From the NCBI RefSeq assembly GCF_000379425.1, contig NZ_KB902182.1, positions 174,264 to 238,263 of the forward strand: a stretch of DNA of 64,000 nt, written 5' to 3'. This document shows, piece after piece, positions 18,534-28,122 of the stretch. The stretch is from Corynebacterium lubricantis DSM 45231. GTDB taxonomy: Bacteria; Actinomycetota; Actinomycetes; Mycobacteriales; Mycobacteriaceae. A program made the position numbers and the translations under genes. The notes under the pieces are model-generated. The model made no database searches and was not told the DNA's origin. It was given only the letters and a program-made list of their open reading frames with translations. The number at the start of each line of letters is the position of its first letter. Position 1 is the stretch's first letter.

Positions 18534-19631
18534 TTAAGAGGTGAGGTATGCGCGCAAACTCGCCGCTACCTGGTGAATCTGGTCAACCGGACATTGCTCA
18601 TCAATCTTATGGGCAAACCCTGGATCCCCGGGACCGTAATTCACAGCTGGAACTCCCAGACTAGAGAACCTTGCCACATCCGTCCATCCGAACTTGGCAC
18701 GCACTTGACCGCCCACAGCTGTAATCAAGCCTTGGGCAACTGGATCGTCGAGGCCGGGAAGGGCGCCGGGCACGGCGTCGTCGTAACGCAGTTCTAAGCC
18801 TTTCTCCAATCCAAGGGCCTCCTCGAAATGGGCCTTTGCTTCCTCGAGGCTGCGATCGGGGGCGAAGCGGAAGTTCACTGCAAGCGTGGCCTCGTCGGGA
18901 ATCGTGTTCGTTGCCACTCCCCCTGAAAGGCCTACGACGTTGAGGCCTTCGCGGTACTCGCATCCGGCAATGGTGACGCGGCGCGGCGCATAGCTGGCGA
19001 TACGCGAAAGCACTCCTGCGAGGTCGTGTGCGGCATTGTGCCCCAGCCACGCGCGAGCCGAATGGGCGCGCGTGCCCCGCGCAATGATGCTCGCTCGAAT
19101 GGAGCCTTGGCAACCGGCCTCAACGACTGCGCCGGATGGCTCTCCGAGCAGCGCGATGTCTGCTTCGAGGAGCTCAGGGTGATCGCGCTGCAGGTGGGCC
19201 AGACCGTTGTACTCGCTTTCGACTTCCTCTCCCTCATAGGCGATCAATGTGAGATCGAAGGACAGGTCGGGATCATTAGCCAGCTCAGCGAAACACTTGA
19301 GGTAACAAGCAAGACCCGATTTCATGTCCACTGAGCCGCAGCCATAGAGCACGCCGTCGCTCAACGTATGAGGCACATTGTCGGCGATGGGCACGGTATC
19401 AATGTGTCCTGCCAACACGACGCGTTGGTTTAATCCCCGATTGGTCCTGGCGACGAGAGTGTTGCCGAAGCGGTACTTTTCTACCCCCTCCAACGGCTCC
19501 AGGGAACGCTCGATCAAATCGGCCAGTTCGCGCTCCTGGTGGGAGGGACTGGCTACGTCGATAAGCGCTGCGGTGAGTTCGACTGGGTCGGCAGTGAGAT
19601 CGAGGATGTGCACCCGCCCAATAATACGCAT
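18534..19631 (-). CDS. dapE: Succinyl-diaminopimelate desuccinylase
   Basis: 365 aa M20 metallopeptidase-family enzyme that removes succinate to give LL-diaminopimelate for lysine and peptidoglycan. LAGHIDTVPIAD holds the first metal His/Asp, CGSVDMKSGLA the bridging Asp, and YEGEEVES the catalytic Glu pair. The open frame reaches 19700, which would run into the divergent dapD paralog; ATG 19631 (MRIIGRVHIL) leaves a 51-bp promoter gap, and GTG 19613 is also possible. Confidence 0.93.
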   Translation of the reverse strand: MRIIGRVHILDLTADPVELTAALIDVASPSHQERELADLIERSLEPLEGVEKYRFGNTLVARTNRGLNQRVVLAGHIDTVPIADNVPHTLSDGVLYGCGSVDMKSGLACYLKCFAELANDPDLSFDLTLIAYEGEEVESEYNGLAHLQRDHPELLEADIALLGEPSGAVVEAGCQGSIRASIIARGTRAHSARAWLGHNAAHDLAGVLSRIASYAPRRVTIAGCEYREGLNVVGLSGGVATNTIPDEATLAVNFRFAPDRSLEEAKAHFEEALGLEKGLELRYDDAVPGALPGLDDPVAQGLITAVGGQVRAKFGWTDVARFSSLGVPAVNYGPGDPGFAHKIDEQCPVDQIHQVAASLRAYLTS

Positions 19632-19669
19632 GTCCCGCTTCACCAGATGCTTTAGCAGGGCGGACACAG

Positions 19670-19675
19670 TAATGT
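19670..19675 (+). promoter_or_regulatory. -10-like hexamer of the dapD paralog
   Basis: TAATGT ends 7 bp before ATG 19683, consistent with a leaderless transcript. No ribosome binding site is present. Confidence 0.4.
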
Positions 19676-19682
19676 AATCGCT

Positions 19683-20612
19683 ATGACAATCGGAGCGCAT
19701 GCAATTGGGATTGCCAACATCGGTATGGATGGGTCCGTCCTGGACACTTGGTACCCGGATCCCGAATTGATCGAAGGCGAAGCAGCCGTTGGCCTCGAAT
19801 CAGGCTCGCATCGCCTCGGAGCCAATCACCTGCCGGCCCGCCTCCTCCAGCTCGTGCGTATCGACGAGGACCGGATGGTCGAGCAGGTGGCGGTTCGTAC
19901 CACGATCGCCGATCTCAATCAGCCCCCGATTGACGCGCACGACGTCTACTTGCGTCTGCATCTGCTCTCTCACCGCATTGTTCGCCCGCTGGAGCTGAAC
20001 ATGGAAGGCGTTCTCGAGCACTTGCTGCCGGTGGTGTGGACGAACAAGGGACCTTGCTTGCCCGATAACTTCGAATTCGTACGCGCAGCGCTGCGCACTC
20101 GCGGCCTGATTCACGTTTACGGTATCGAGCGCCTGCCGCGCATGGTGGACTATGTCGTGCCTTCCGGGGTCTCCATCGCCGAGGCCGAGCGAGTCCGTCT
20201 CGGCGCCTACCTGGCACCGGGCACGAGCGTGATGCGCGAGGGATACGTTTCCTATAACGCCGGCACGTTGGGTGCAACGCGGGTGGAGGGGCGCCTGTCG
20301 TCGTCAGTGGTCATTGAAGGTGGCACCGATGTCGGTCTCTCGTCGACGATCATGGCTGTGCGCAATGGCGGGCATAACCGTACGCCACTGCACATTGGCG
20401 CGAACTGCGTGCTGCGCACGTCCTCGGGTCTGATCGGCATTGAGATGGGCAATAATTGCAACCTGGGTGTCAACGTCATGCTGGAGCCCGACTCCATGAT
20501 CCATGACCAACACTCCGGCGACGACATTCCGGCGATTGAACTCTCGGGGCGCTCAGGGTGGAGCGTGAAGAACGAACCAGGATTTAGTATTCCGGTACTG
20601 CGCTGGGCCTAA
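19683..20612 (+). CDS. Divergent tetrahydrodipicolinate N-succinyltransferase paralog
   Basis: 309 aa, left-handed beta-helix fold. It shares [26 protein letters not shown] and the VEGR catalytic-Glu motif with DapD, but the C-terminal coil region differs: the [14 protein letters not shown] strand of canonical DapD reads GLSSTIMAVRNGG, and the tail from ~250 is unlike DapD. C. glutamicum carries a similar second gene between dapE and aroP. It may be a backup succinylase, or use another acyl acceptor. Lies divergent from dapE. Confidence 0.85.
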   Translation: MTIGAHAIGIANIGMDGSVLDTWYPDPELIEGEAAVGLESGSHRLGANHLPARLLQLVRIDEDRMVEQVAVRTTIADLNQPPIDAHDVYLRLHLLSHRIVRPLELNMEGVLEHLLPVVWTNKGPCLPDNFEFVRAALRTRGLIHVYGIERLPRMVDYVVPSGVSIAEAERVRLGAYLAPGTSVMREGYVSYNAGTLGATRVEGRLSSSVVIEGGTDVGLSSTIMAVRNGGHNRTPLHIGANCVLRTSSGLIGIEMGNNCNLGVNVMLEPDSMIHDQHSGDDIPAIELSGRSGWSVKNEPGFSIPVLRWA

Positions 20613-20791
20613 GGCCGGGCCAGCTGGCGGGCCTCTAACCGCCCGCCACCTCCTAAAATACTATTTCCTATGAAACTATCTTTTGTCTCCGTAGCACAGG
20701 TCAATAGAAACTGTGGAAGTGCTGTTGATTACAGTTGAGAATTGTTCATGTTTTCGATTCAGCATTCACCTTGTGATGAAAGTGACCGCAC

Positions 20792-22192
20792 GTGACAGAG
20801 AAAAGTAATACAAACCTTGGCTCGGGGTTGAAGACCCGTCACCTGACCATGATGGGACTCGGCTCCGCCATCGGCGCAGGCCTCTTCCTTGGCACCGGCG
20901 TTGGCATCAACGCCGCCGGGCCCGCCATCCTGATTGCCTACGTCATCGCCGGCATCATCGTCGTGCTTGTCATGAGCATGCTCGGCGAGATGGCCGCTGC
21001 ACGGCCTTCCTCGGGCTCGTTTTCCACCTACGCCCGCCAGGCCTTTGGCCACTGGGCGGGATTCACCACCGGCTGGCTGTACTGGTTCATGCTGGTGATG
21101 GTGATGGGCGCCGAAATGACCGGTGCCGCCGCCATCATGGGCTCCTGGTTCGGCGTTGATCCCTGGATCCCCGCGCTGATCGCCGTGGTGTTCTTCGCCG
21201 TGGTGAACTTCGCGCGCGTGCGTGGCTTTGGCGAATTCGAGTTCTGGTTCTCCTTCATCAAGGTTGCCGTGATCATCGGCTTTATCATCATCGGTGCACT
21301 GCTCTGGCTGGGCCTGCTGCCCGGCCACGACTTCGTGGGGCTGACAAATATCCAGGAATCCGGTTTCGCACCGAACGGCATCACCGGTATTGCAGCCGGC
21401 TTGCTCGCTGTTGCCTTTGCTTTCGGCGGCATCGAGATGGTGACCATCGCAGCGGCCGAGTCCGAGAACCCATCGCGCTCCATTGCTACTGCCGTGCGCA
21501 GCGTCATCTTCCGTATCTCGGTGTTCTACATCGGTTCCGTTCTCGTGATCATCCTGCTCTTGCCGTACGACCAGATCCAGGGCGCCGACACCGCAGCGGA
21601 ATCCCCGTTCACCGCCGTGCTCTCCATGGCAAACATCCCAGGTGCCGTCGGCTTCATGGAGGCGGTTATCGTCTTGGCACTGCTCTCCGCCTTCAACGCG
21701 CAGATCTACGCCACCTCGCGCCTGTCACATAATCTCGCGCTTTCCGGCGATGCGCCGAAGATTCTGGCCAAGACCAATCGCGATAACGTGCCGATCAACG
21801 GCGTGATCTTGTCCATGTTCTTCGCCTTCGTGTCCGTGGGCCTGCAGTGGTGGAACCCAGAGGGCTTGCTCGACTTCTTGCTCAATGCGGTCGGCGGTAC
21901 CCTGATGGTGATCTGGCTGATGATTGCGTTTAGCTACATCAAGCTCCACCCCATCCTGGTCAAAAACAACGAAATCTCCACGGTGCGCGTCGGCGGTTGG
22001 CCATGGCTGCCGTGGGCCTCCGTGATCGCTCTTGTGGCTCTTGTCATACTGATGCTTTTCGACGATGCTTCGCGCGCGCAGGTCATTTCGGTTATTATTT
22101 TGACGGCTGTCGTGGCACTTCTTTCACTGACCACGAAATCCAATTCCGCTCGCACGGAACTTAACTCGCAACAATTGAAGGAATCGCACTAA
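20792..22192 (+). CDS. aroP: APC-family amino acid permease, AroP-like
   Basis: 466 aa with about 12 membrane helices. [20 protein letters not shown] is the substrate-binding start of amino acid transporter (AAT) members, and [17 protein letters not shown] is a conserved TM6 segment. C. glutamicum AroP (aromatic amino acid:H+ symporter) sits at the same place between two dapD genes, so aromatic substrates are likely; other neutral amino acids are not excluded. GTG start with a weak ribosome binding site. Ends 4 bp before dapD, so co-transcription is likely. Confidence 0.83.
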   Translation: MTEKSNTNLGSGLKTRHLTMMGLGSAIGAGLFLGTGVGINAAGPAILIAYVIAGIIVVLVMSMLGEMAAARPSSGSFSTYARQAFGHWAGFTTGWLYWFMLVMVMGAEMTGAAAIMGSWFGVDPWIPALIAVVFFAVVNFARVRGFGEFEFWFSFIKVAVIIGFIIIGALLWLGLLPGHDFVGLTNIQESGFAPNGITGIAAGLLAVAFAFGGIEMVTIAAAESENPSRSIATAVRSVIFRISVFYIGSVLVIILLLPYDQIQGADTAAESPFTAVLSMANIPGAVGFMEAVIVLALLSAFNAQIYATSRLSHNLALSGDAPKILAKTNRDNVPINGVILSMFFAFVSVGLQWWNPEGLLDFLLNAVGGTLMVIWLMIAFSYIKLHPILVKNNEISTVRVGGWPWLPWASVIALVALVILMLFDDASRAQVISVIILTAVVALLSLTTKSNSARTELNSQQLKESH

Positions 22193-22196
22193 ATTC

Positions 22197-23162
22197 ATGA
22201 CTTCTGCATTCGCCCGCGGCCTCGCAACAGTGACTCACGACGGAACCGTTCTCGATGTGTGGTACCCAGCCCCCAAAATCGATGAAGCCGTCTCGTCCAC
22301 CGGTACGGAGCGCCTGGATGACACTCCGCAGCAGTTTAAGAATCTGGTTGGTCCTGACGAAGACCGTGGCGTGGCACGCATCGCGGTGGAAACATCGATC
22401 GAAGATCTCTCCCACCCGCCTGTCGATGCCTACGACGGCTACCTGCGCCTCCACCTGCTCTCGCACCGCCTGATCAAGCCTCACGGCGCGAACCTCAACG
22501 GACTCTTCGGTCTGCTGGCCAACGTTGTGTGGACAAATTACGGTCCCTGCGCCGTCGCCGATTTCCAGATGGTCCGCGGCCGCCTCGCAGGCAAGGGTCC
22601 CGTCACCGTGTTTTCGGTGGATAAGTTTCCTCGCATGGTCGACTATGTCGTTCCATCTGGCGTGCGCATCGGCGATGCCGACCGCGTCCGTCTCGGCGCG
22701 CACCTCGCTGAAGGCACCACGGTCATGCACGAGGGCTTCGTCAACTTCAATGCCGGCACCCTGGGCGCGGGAATGGTCGAAGGCCGCATCTCCGCGGGTG
22801 TCACCGTCGGCGACGGCACCGACATCGGTGGCGGCGCCTCGATTATGGGCACGTTGTCGGGTGGCGGCAAGGAAACCATCACCATCGGCGAGCGCTGCCT
22901 GCTCGGCGCTAATGCCGGCGTGGGCATTTCGCTTGGCGACGATTGCGTGGTCGAGGCTGGCCTCTACCTCACCGCGGGTGCGAAGGTCACCGTCTTGGGT
23001 GACGTAGCCAAGCAGCTCGAGGTCGGTGACTCCTCACGGCTGAAGGCCGCAGAGCTCTCCGGTCAGAGCGGCATCTTGTACCGCCGTAATTCCGTGACCG
23101 GTTCGGTTGAGGCGACTCGCTCCCCTGGAATCTCCTTGAACGCGGAGTTGCACAACAACTAG
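22197..23162 (+). CDS. dapD: 2,3,4,5-tetrahydropyridine-2,6-dicarboxylate N-succinyltransferase
   Basis: 321 aa, canonical actinobacterial DapD. Transfers succinyl from succinyl-CoA to tetrahydrodipicolinate in lysine/DAP synthesis. [39 protein letters not shown] (catalytic Glu) and [14 protein letters not shown] are intact. GAAGGA inside the aroP end serves as ribosome binding site. A terminator follows. Confidence 0.95.
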   Translation: MTSAFARGLATVTHDGTVLDVWYPAPKIDEAVSSTGTERLDDTPQQFKNLVGPDEDRGVARIAVETSIEDLSHPPVDAYDGYLRLHLLSHRLIKPHGANLNGLFGLLANVVWTNYGPCAVADFQMVRGRLAGKGPVTVFSVDKFPRMVDYVVPSGVRIGDADRVRLGAHLAEGTTVMHEGFVNFNAGTLGAGMVEGRISAGVTVGDGTDIGGGASIMGTLSGGGKETITIGERCLLGANAGVGISLGDDCVVEAGLYLTAGAKVTVLGDVAKQLEVGDSSRLKAAELSGQSGILYRRNSVTGSVEATRSPGISLNAELHNN

Positions 23163-23176
23163 CGTCGCGCTTTTCC

Positions 23177-24532
23177 TTAACGCAGCCCTGCACCTACTGC
23201 AGGGCTGCGTTTGTTATTGGGTACCGCAGTAGACCTGCCCGCTCCCAGTGGCGCCATCATCGGCCCCATCCCGGTGTGTACCCCGCCTAGGGCTCCGTTT
23301 CGTTGTCCGGACGATCCGACTGAAATGCCCGCTGGAACATGTCCCGCGAATTGCGGGGCCATGGCAACTCCCGCACCGAGTGCGCCCACAATCCCCGGCA
23401 CGTGCCCGAGCGCGCTGGACGGCGCGACAATGCCCCCGGTTAGCCCAGCCGCCCCACCGACACCTGTCAGGGAGGCAGCCCCAGCCCCGCCGACCGACGC
23501 CGTATCCGTGGACGCAGTATCGAGGGCAATGGCCTCCGGTTCAGCGCCAGTTCCGTCCACGTCTTGTACGGTTGGTTCGCAGCAGCACATGCGAGCAGCC
23601 ACGTTCTCGGGCCACACCAATTCAGGCAGCCCCGCCACATCCCACCTGGAACCCACAGCATTCAGCAAACTGGCAAACGGGGCGAGCGCGCGGGAGACCA
23701 GTGCTACAAGGTTGTCTGGCACCGCATCCAGGAACGACCGCTCTACGAGTCTGCGCACTTCTTCCGGCAAGCCAGCAAGGCCAGTGTCCAAGAGCCCGAG
23801 GGCACCGCGCAGAGCGTTGACGATCCCGGTGACAATTCTGACCAAAAATTCCATTACCTGAGCCGAGGACGCGATCGCTTCGGCGAGGCCCGCGAACTCG
23901 CGCAGGGTCTGCGTGCTGGCCTCCACAAGGGTTCCGGACGAGCCTGACTCCAGTGCGCTGGACGTGGTCAGGAAATGATCGGCCACGGAAGAAGATACGC
24001 GGGCAAGCTCAGCCCACAGCACAGCGCCTTCTTCCACTTCCGCGAGGGATGTCGCCTCCAGTCCGCTGCGTAGTGAAGCCATAGTGTCAGGAGCAGGAAC
24101 CCCTGCTGATTGCAGCGCAGTCGCTCCAGTGGGCAGGGTGCCCACCGCCTCGCTGCCGGTGGTTGGGCGCAATGGAAAACTGAACTGCACTGGCTCGTGG
24201 GCCAACCCGCGCAGAGCCAGTGCGTGAGCATCGTCCACCCGGTCGATGGCGTGGGCGTCGGCCTCGAAAGACTCGGCGGCAAATCCGACGATCCGGGTCA
24301 GAAAATCGATGGCTGCCACCGATGATCCTTCGGCGCCTTTCAAGCATTGTCCGTGGTAGTGGCCGAGCTGGCGAAGTCCGGCAATGGGAGTAAAATTCTC
24401 GCCCAGTCCGGCCGCGATTGTCCGGCTCCGGAGAGCCGCAAGCTCGTCGATAAGCAAGCCGGTCGATGCTGCATGCGACCGTACTTCGCTGGTGCTGATG
24501 CTCAGATCAACCCCGAGTGTAAGAGCAACCAT
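23177..24532 (-). CDS. Orphan PPE/ESX-like protein, candidate type VII secretion substrate
   Basis: 451 aa. Residues 1-~300 are Ala/Leu-rich and predicted all-helical, without signal peptide or clear membrane helix. A short Cys cluster (MCCCEP) and an acidic segment follow at ~310-340, then a Gly/Ala-rich tail with GMGPMMAPLGAGR and a basic end. Helical head plus MM-rich Gly tail ending in a GAGR-type motif resembles PPE-like and EspB-like proteins of actinobacterial ESX loci. No WXG motif or ESX machinery gene is seen nearby. The assignment is inference. Confidence 0.6.
   Translation of the reverse strand: MVALTLGVDLSISTSEVRSHAASTGLLIDELAALRSRTIAAGLGENFTPIAGLRQLGHYHGQCLKGAEGSSVAAIDFLTRIVGFAAESFEADAHAIDRVDDAHALALRGLAHEPVQFSFPLRPTTGSEAVGTLPTGATALQSAGVPAPDTMASLRSGLEATSLAEVEEGAVLWAELARVSSSVADHFLTTSSALESGSSGTLVEASTQTLREFAGLAEAIASSAQVMEFLVRIVTGIVNALRGALGLLDTGLAGLPEEVRRLVERSFLDAVPDNLVALVSRALAPFASLLNAVGSRWDVAGLPELVWPENVAARMCCCEPTVQDVDGTGAEPEAIALDTASTDTASVGGAGAASLTGVGGAAGLTGGIVAPSSALGHVPGIVGALGAGVAMAPQFAGHVPAGISVGSSGQRNGALGGVHTGMGPMMAPLGAGRSTAVPNNKRSPAVGAGLR
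23179..23211. terminator. Terminator after dapD
   Basis: AACGCAGCCCTGCA pairs perfectly with TGCAGGGCTGCGTT around a 5-nt loop, followed by TGTTATT. Its sequence also encodes the last residues of the convergent gene. Confidence 0.85.
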
Positions 24533-24678
24533 GTGTCCCCCTAGGTGTCAGGGGTATCGTGTGCAGGCAAAATCGGCGAGGAGAAGTCCCCCGAGCTTCT
24601 CCCCTGCCTGCCATTATCCACGGCCTAGTGATGGTTGTCGGCGCAAGTTTGCACACTATATTGCGCAGAGCGGCTAGG

Positions 24679-25278
24679 CTACTGCGGTTCGCCGGAGGAA
24701 ACGACCTTGACCTTTGGTTTCGCGAAGGTCCACACCTTATTGATCACGAAGTTCACCGGCATGGCCACAACAATAGAGATGGCCTGTGCCCAGTAGAACT
24801 TGGTTCTAAATCCTGTGGAGTTATCGAAAATATCATCCGGCAGACCCACCGGACTGGTCGGATTCATCAGCAGCGTCAAGATGATCTGGGAGACCGCGAA
24901 GGCAACGAGGCCGGTCGCCAAAAATGGGAAGAAGCCTCTAATCCAGGACTTCTTCGTAATCCCCTTAAACGTCCAGGACCGGTTGAGCTGGTAGTTCCAC
25001 GTGTTGGCCACAAGGAAGGCGATGGTGGCGAAGATGTGATACCACCGGATGTTGAACTCGGTGCCCAGCAGATTCATGAAGATGTCGTTTTCGTGGAGGC
25101 TCCAGCCCCACTCCGCCGACTTCTTCGACAGATATGTGACCAAGAGGTTGACCAGGGTGCCCGATCCGCCAACGATGCCGAACATGATGAACTGACGCAC
25201 ATTGTTGAGCATCCGCACTGCGGAGACTTTGCGAGGGTCACGCGACTCTTCAGTCTCGCTGGAGACTTCCACCGCCAT
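24679..25278 (-). CDS. GtrA-family membrane protein
   Basis: 199 aa with four membrane helices; FGIVGGSGTLVNLLVTYL and FLVANTWNYQLNRSWTF are the GtrA/DPMS3-like signature segments. Such proteins are thought to help move or bind polyprenyl-linked sugars for cell-wall polysaccharide modification. ATG 25278 is preceded by GAGGTGGG, which favours it over the upstream ATG at 25317. No glycosyltransferase gene is adjacent. Confidence 0.88.
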   Translation of the reverse strand: MAVEVSSETEESRDPRKVSAVRMLNNVRQFIMFGIVGGSGTLVNLLVTYLSKKSAEWGWSLHENDIFMNLLGTEFNIRWYHIFATIAFLVANTWNYQLNRSWTFKGITKKSWIRGFFPFLATGLVAFAVSQIILTLLMNPTSPVGLPDDIFDNSTGFRTKFYWAQAISIVVAMPVNFVINKVWTFAKPKVKVVSSGEPQ

Positions 25279-25378
25279 TAACCCACCTCGTTTCGGAATC
25301 GGACTAAATGCAACCACTTAATTTACAGAATCATTAACCTAGATTTCACCGACTTCACCGCGGATTAAACCAGGGATG

Positions 25379-26233
25379 TCAGACCATTCTAGTGGGTAAG
25401 CCCCGCGCAGAGAGAAATTCCCGCGCACTCCCGTCGAGAGGATCACTGAACTCTAAGCTTGTTGCCAGCAAATGCAACGGCTCGGAGTAATCGTAGAGAT
25501 CCAACTCACGCTCCACTGGGTACATATCATCTCCGAAGATCCCCGCTCCCAGGTGCGCACACACGACGCGAAGCTGGTGAGTGTGCCCCGTCAGCGGACG
25601 TAGCTCCACGGTGCGGCGGGTGGGGTCGTCGTCAAGCGTGCGCCACAACGTCACCGTCTGCGTGCCATGCTTATCGACGACCACCCGTCTCCCCTCTTTG
25701 CGCATCCCCAGGCGCAACTCCTGCCAGGGCTGCGGGTCCATGGGAAGGCTGAGCCGGGCGAGGTAGGTTTTGCGCACTTCGCGACGAGAAAAGAGCTCGT
25801 GGTAGGCTGCCCGGTCCTCTGGATTCTTCACTGCAAGCATGAGGCCGGCGGTCAAGCGGTCGAGGCGGTGGATCACGGTGATCTTGTCGCCGTAGCGGGC
25901 CCGCAGCCTCGTCTGCAGGGTCTCGCGGACGATCCTGCCGTTGGGTGTGGCGGGCAAAAAGTGCGGCTTATCCACCACGAGGATGCGGCTGTCTTCGTAG
26001 ACGACCTGATAGTCAAAAGGGATGACGGGTTCGTGGCCGACCTCGGGAAATTGCCACGCGGGTGTCGGCCGTGCGAGCTCAGTCCCAGGCGCGAGGAGGA
26101 AACCTGGAGGAAATGGGCTGTCTCCGCTGCGCGCCGCGAAGTACTCGCCATCAGGTACGACGTCGCGCAGGATAACCTTGGTGGCCACCACCCCTTCTCG
26201 GGCCGATGGCCGACCCGTTGGGTTAGGCCTCAA
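25379..26233 (-). CDS. RluA-family pseudouridine synthase
   Basis: 284 aa. HRLDRLTAGLML carries the catalytic Asp, VVDKPHFLPATP the N-terminal motif and LTGHTHQLRVV the C-terminal motif. No S4 domain is present. It isomerises uridine in rRNA or tRNA; the exact site cannot be told. TTG 26233 overlaps the dapC end by 11 bp; GTG codons at 26191 and 26188 are alternatives but their Shine-Dalgarno spacing is poor. Confidence 0.88.
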   Translation of the reverse strand: MRPNPTGRPSAREGVVATKVILRDVVPDGEYFAARSGDSPFPPGFLLAPGTELARPTPAWQFPEVGHEPVIPFDYQVVYEDSRILVVDKPHFLPATPNGRIVRETLQTRLRARYGDKITVIHRLDRLTAGLMLAVKNPEDRAAYHELFSRREVRKTYLARLSLPMDPQPWQELRLGMRKEGRRVVVDKHGTQTVTLWRTLDDDPTRRTVELRPLTGHTHQLRVVCAHLGAGIFGDDMYPVERELDLYDYSEPLHLLATSLEFSDPLDGSAREFLSARGLPTRMV

Positions 26234-27317
26234 GTCGGCGGCAGGCCTCGTCGATACGCTCGTCGCTTGCGGTCAGCGCGATGCGCACGTAATTTTCGCC
26301 TGCGGGGCCATAGAAATCGCCGGGTGCTACCAAGATGCCGAGTTCGGCGAGAGCCTCGACGGTGTCGCGGCCGTTTTCGCCGCGGGTGGCCCAGAGGTAC
26401 AGGCCCGCCTCGGAATGATCCACGGTGAAACCGGCGCTGACCACGGCCTTCAAGAGCTTGGCTCGGCGCACGGCATAGGTGGCGTGCTGGAGTTCTTCGT
26501 GGAGATCATTTTCCAGTGCCGCAACCATCGCGTGCTGGATTGGGCCCGGAACCATCAGACCGGCGTGCTTACGCACTTCGGTCAGCTCAGCAATCACTGC
26601 CTTGTCGCCAGCGAGGTAACCCGCGCGGTAGCTGGCCAGGTTGGAGGTCTTCGACAGGGAGTGCACCGCGATGAGGTTGGTGTTGTCACCGCCGGCGACC
26701 TCATGACTCAGGATGGACACGGGCGTGTGCTCGTCGTCCCAGCCGAGCCCCAAATAGCACTCGTCGGAGGCGACGATGCAGCCGGTGTCGCGAGCGAAGT
26801 CGACCCAGGTCTTGAGTTCAGCCGCGCTAGCTACCTTCCCCGTGGGGTTGGAGGGCGAATTGATGAATGCGAGGGCAGCGCCTTCGACGGGCTCGTCGGA
26901 ACGCACTGGGGTGCACCCCGCGATGAGCGCCGCCACCTCGTAGGTGGGGTACGCCACGGTCGGGATGATGACCTTCTCGCCACGCAGACCCAAAAGGGTT
27001 GGCAGCCAGGCGATGGCTTCCTTCGTGCCAATCACAGGCAGCACAGCGGAGGTATCGAGGCCCTCCATCTGGTAGCGGCGCTCAAGCGCATTGACGATGG
27101 CCTCGCGCAGCTCGTCGGTGCCCACAGTGGTGGGATAGCCCGGTTCGGCTGCCGCCTCGGCCAGCGCCAGCTGGATCGACGGATCTACGGGGTCGACGGG
27201 AGTGCCCACCGACAGGTTGACGATGCCGCCTGGGTGGGCGTTGGCCTTTTCCTTCGCCTGGGCAAGGGAGTCCCAGGGAAAATCAGGCAGGACAGAGCTC
27301 AGCGGCGTGCGAACCAC
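26223..27317 (-). CDS. dapC: Succinyldiaminopimelate aminotransferase
   Basis: 364 aa class I/II PLP aminotransferase. RTPLSSVLPDFPWDSL is the specific corynebacterial DapC start; the PLP Lys lies in SLSKTSNLASYR and the substrate carboxylate Arg in YVRIALTA. It makes N-succinyl-LL-diaminopimelate, the step between DapD and DapE encoded elsewhere in this window. The frame is open to 27455, but GTG 27317 sits 5 bp behind the fdxC stop with an AGGAATAAGG ribosome binding site, matching the family start. Confidence 0.94.
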   Translation of the reverse strand: MVRTPLSSVLPDFPWDSLAQAKEKANAHPGGIVNLSVGTPVDPVDPSIQLALAEAAAEPGYPTTVGTDELREAIVNALERRYQMEGLDTSAVLPVIGTKEAIAWLPTLLGLRGEKVIIPTVAYPTYEVAALIAGCTPVRSDEPVEGAALAFINSPSNPTGKVASAAELKTWVDFARDTGCIVASDECYLGLGWDDEHTPVSILSHEVAGGDNTNLIAVHSLSKTSNLASYRAGYLAGDKAVIAELTEVRKHAGLMVPGPIQHAMVAALENDLHEELQHATYAVRRAKLLKAVVSAGFTVDHSEAGLYLWATRGENGRDTVEALAELGILVAPGDFYGPAGENYVRIALTASDERIDEACRRLEA

Positions 27318-27322
27318 AGGCC

Positions 27323-27646
27323 TTATTCCTGGTTCTGTGGAGGCAGGGCCGCCACGAATGGGTGATCGAAATCCTGGGGGCCGAGCTTCGCAGCGCCGCC
27401 TGGGGAGCCCAGGTCGTCGAAGAAGCCGACGTTGGCATCGTAGTAGTCTGCCCACTCGTCTGGGGTGTCATCTTCGTAGAAGATTGCCTCGACGGGGCAG
27501 GCTGGCTCACAGGCTCCACAATCCACGCACTCGTCTGGGTGGATGTACAGCATGCGCTTACCTTCGTAAATGCAATCGACTGGACACTCTTCTACACACG
27601 AACGATCGAGGACGTCGACGCATGGCTGGGCAATAACGTATGTCAT
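27323..27646 (-). CDS. fdxC: Seven-iron ferredoxin FdxC
   Basis: 107 aa. An N-terminal Cys pattern ending CVEECPVDC and a second [12 protein letters not shown] motif fit one 3Fe-4S and one 4Fe-4S cluster. The C-terminal ~45 residues are the acidic extension seen in actinobacterial FdxC. Electron carrier in the cytosol. Paired with dapC, as in M. tuberculosis (Rv1177-Rv1178). Confidence 0.95.
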   Translation of the reverse strand: MTYVIAQPCVDVLDRSCVEECPVDCIYEGKRMLYIHPDECVDCGACEPACPVEAIFYEDDTPDEWADYYDANVGFFDDLGSPGGAAKLGPQDFDHPFVAALPPQNQE

Positions 27647-27714
27647 TGGATTTACTCAAACTCCTGACGCATGAACTATTTGGCTAAATCGTACTCTGGC
27701 TTTTCGTTATTATG

Positions 27715-28119
27715 TCATTTACCCCGGAAAACCGGTAAGAGACCACCCAGAATCCCCAGGAAGAGCAAGAGTACAGTTCGAATATTATTGGCGAGCAACA
27801 TGTCGCCGGTTACTTCCACCCCGAACATCAGTCCGAAGAACGCCAGGCACCACACGCCGAGTGGGATGAGGGCGACAAACCAGGATTCGGTCCACAGCTT
27901 CGCCGTGCGGGTGAGCACCATGTTGAAGAAGAAGGCGATGACGATCGTGTACGGAAACGGCACAGGTCCGATCCAGGTGCCTAGGTACACGACCTCCAGC
28001 AGCAGCGAGAACACGGCGCCGAAAGACAGCCATGTCAGACCGGTGACTTGCTCGCTGCGTGAGTAGTCGGTGCGGGTGATTGAACGGGATTCCACGGTGG
28101 TTTTCTGCCTACTTTGCAA
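27715..28119 (-). CDS. Small membrane protein downstream of mshB (Rv1171-like)
   Basis: 134 aa with four hydrophobic segments (LTWLSFGAVFSLLLEVVYLG, PYTIVIAFFFNMVL, WFVALIPLGVWCLAFFGL, NNIRTVLLLFLGILGGLL). No known motif. Located 3 bp behind mshB in the same operon; mycobacteria keep a similar unannotated membrane gene at this position. Function unknown. Confidence 0.8.
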   Translation of the reverse strand: MQSRQKTTVESRSITRTDYSRSEQVTGLTWLSFGAVFSLLLEVVYLGTWIGPVPFPYTIVIAFFFNMVLTRTAKLWTESWFVALIPLGVWCLAFFGLMFGVEVTGDMLLANNIRTVLLLFLGILGGLLPVFRGK

Positions 28120-28122
28120 TTC

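Noticed and set aside
20709..20736. AACTGT...ACAGTT inverted repeat before aroP
   Set aside because: Only six bases per arm with a 16-bp spacer, easily found by chance; no link to a known aromatic amino acid regulator.
26022..27365. 447-codon plus-strand frame opposite the RluA-type gene and dapC
   Set aside because: Antisense shadow of two well-supported genes; no recognisable motif.
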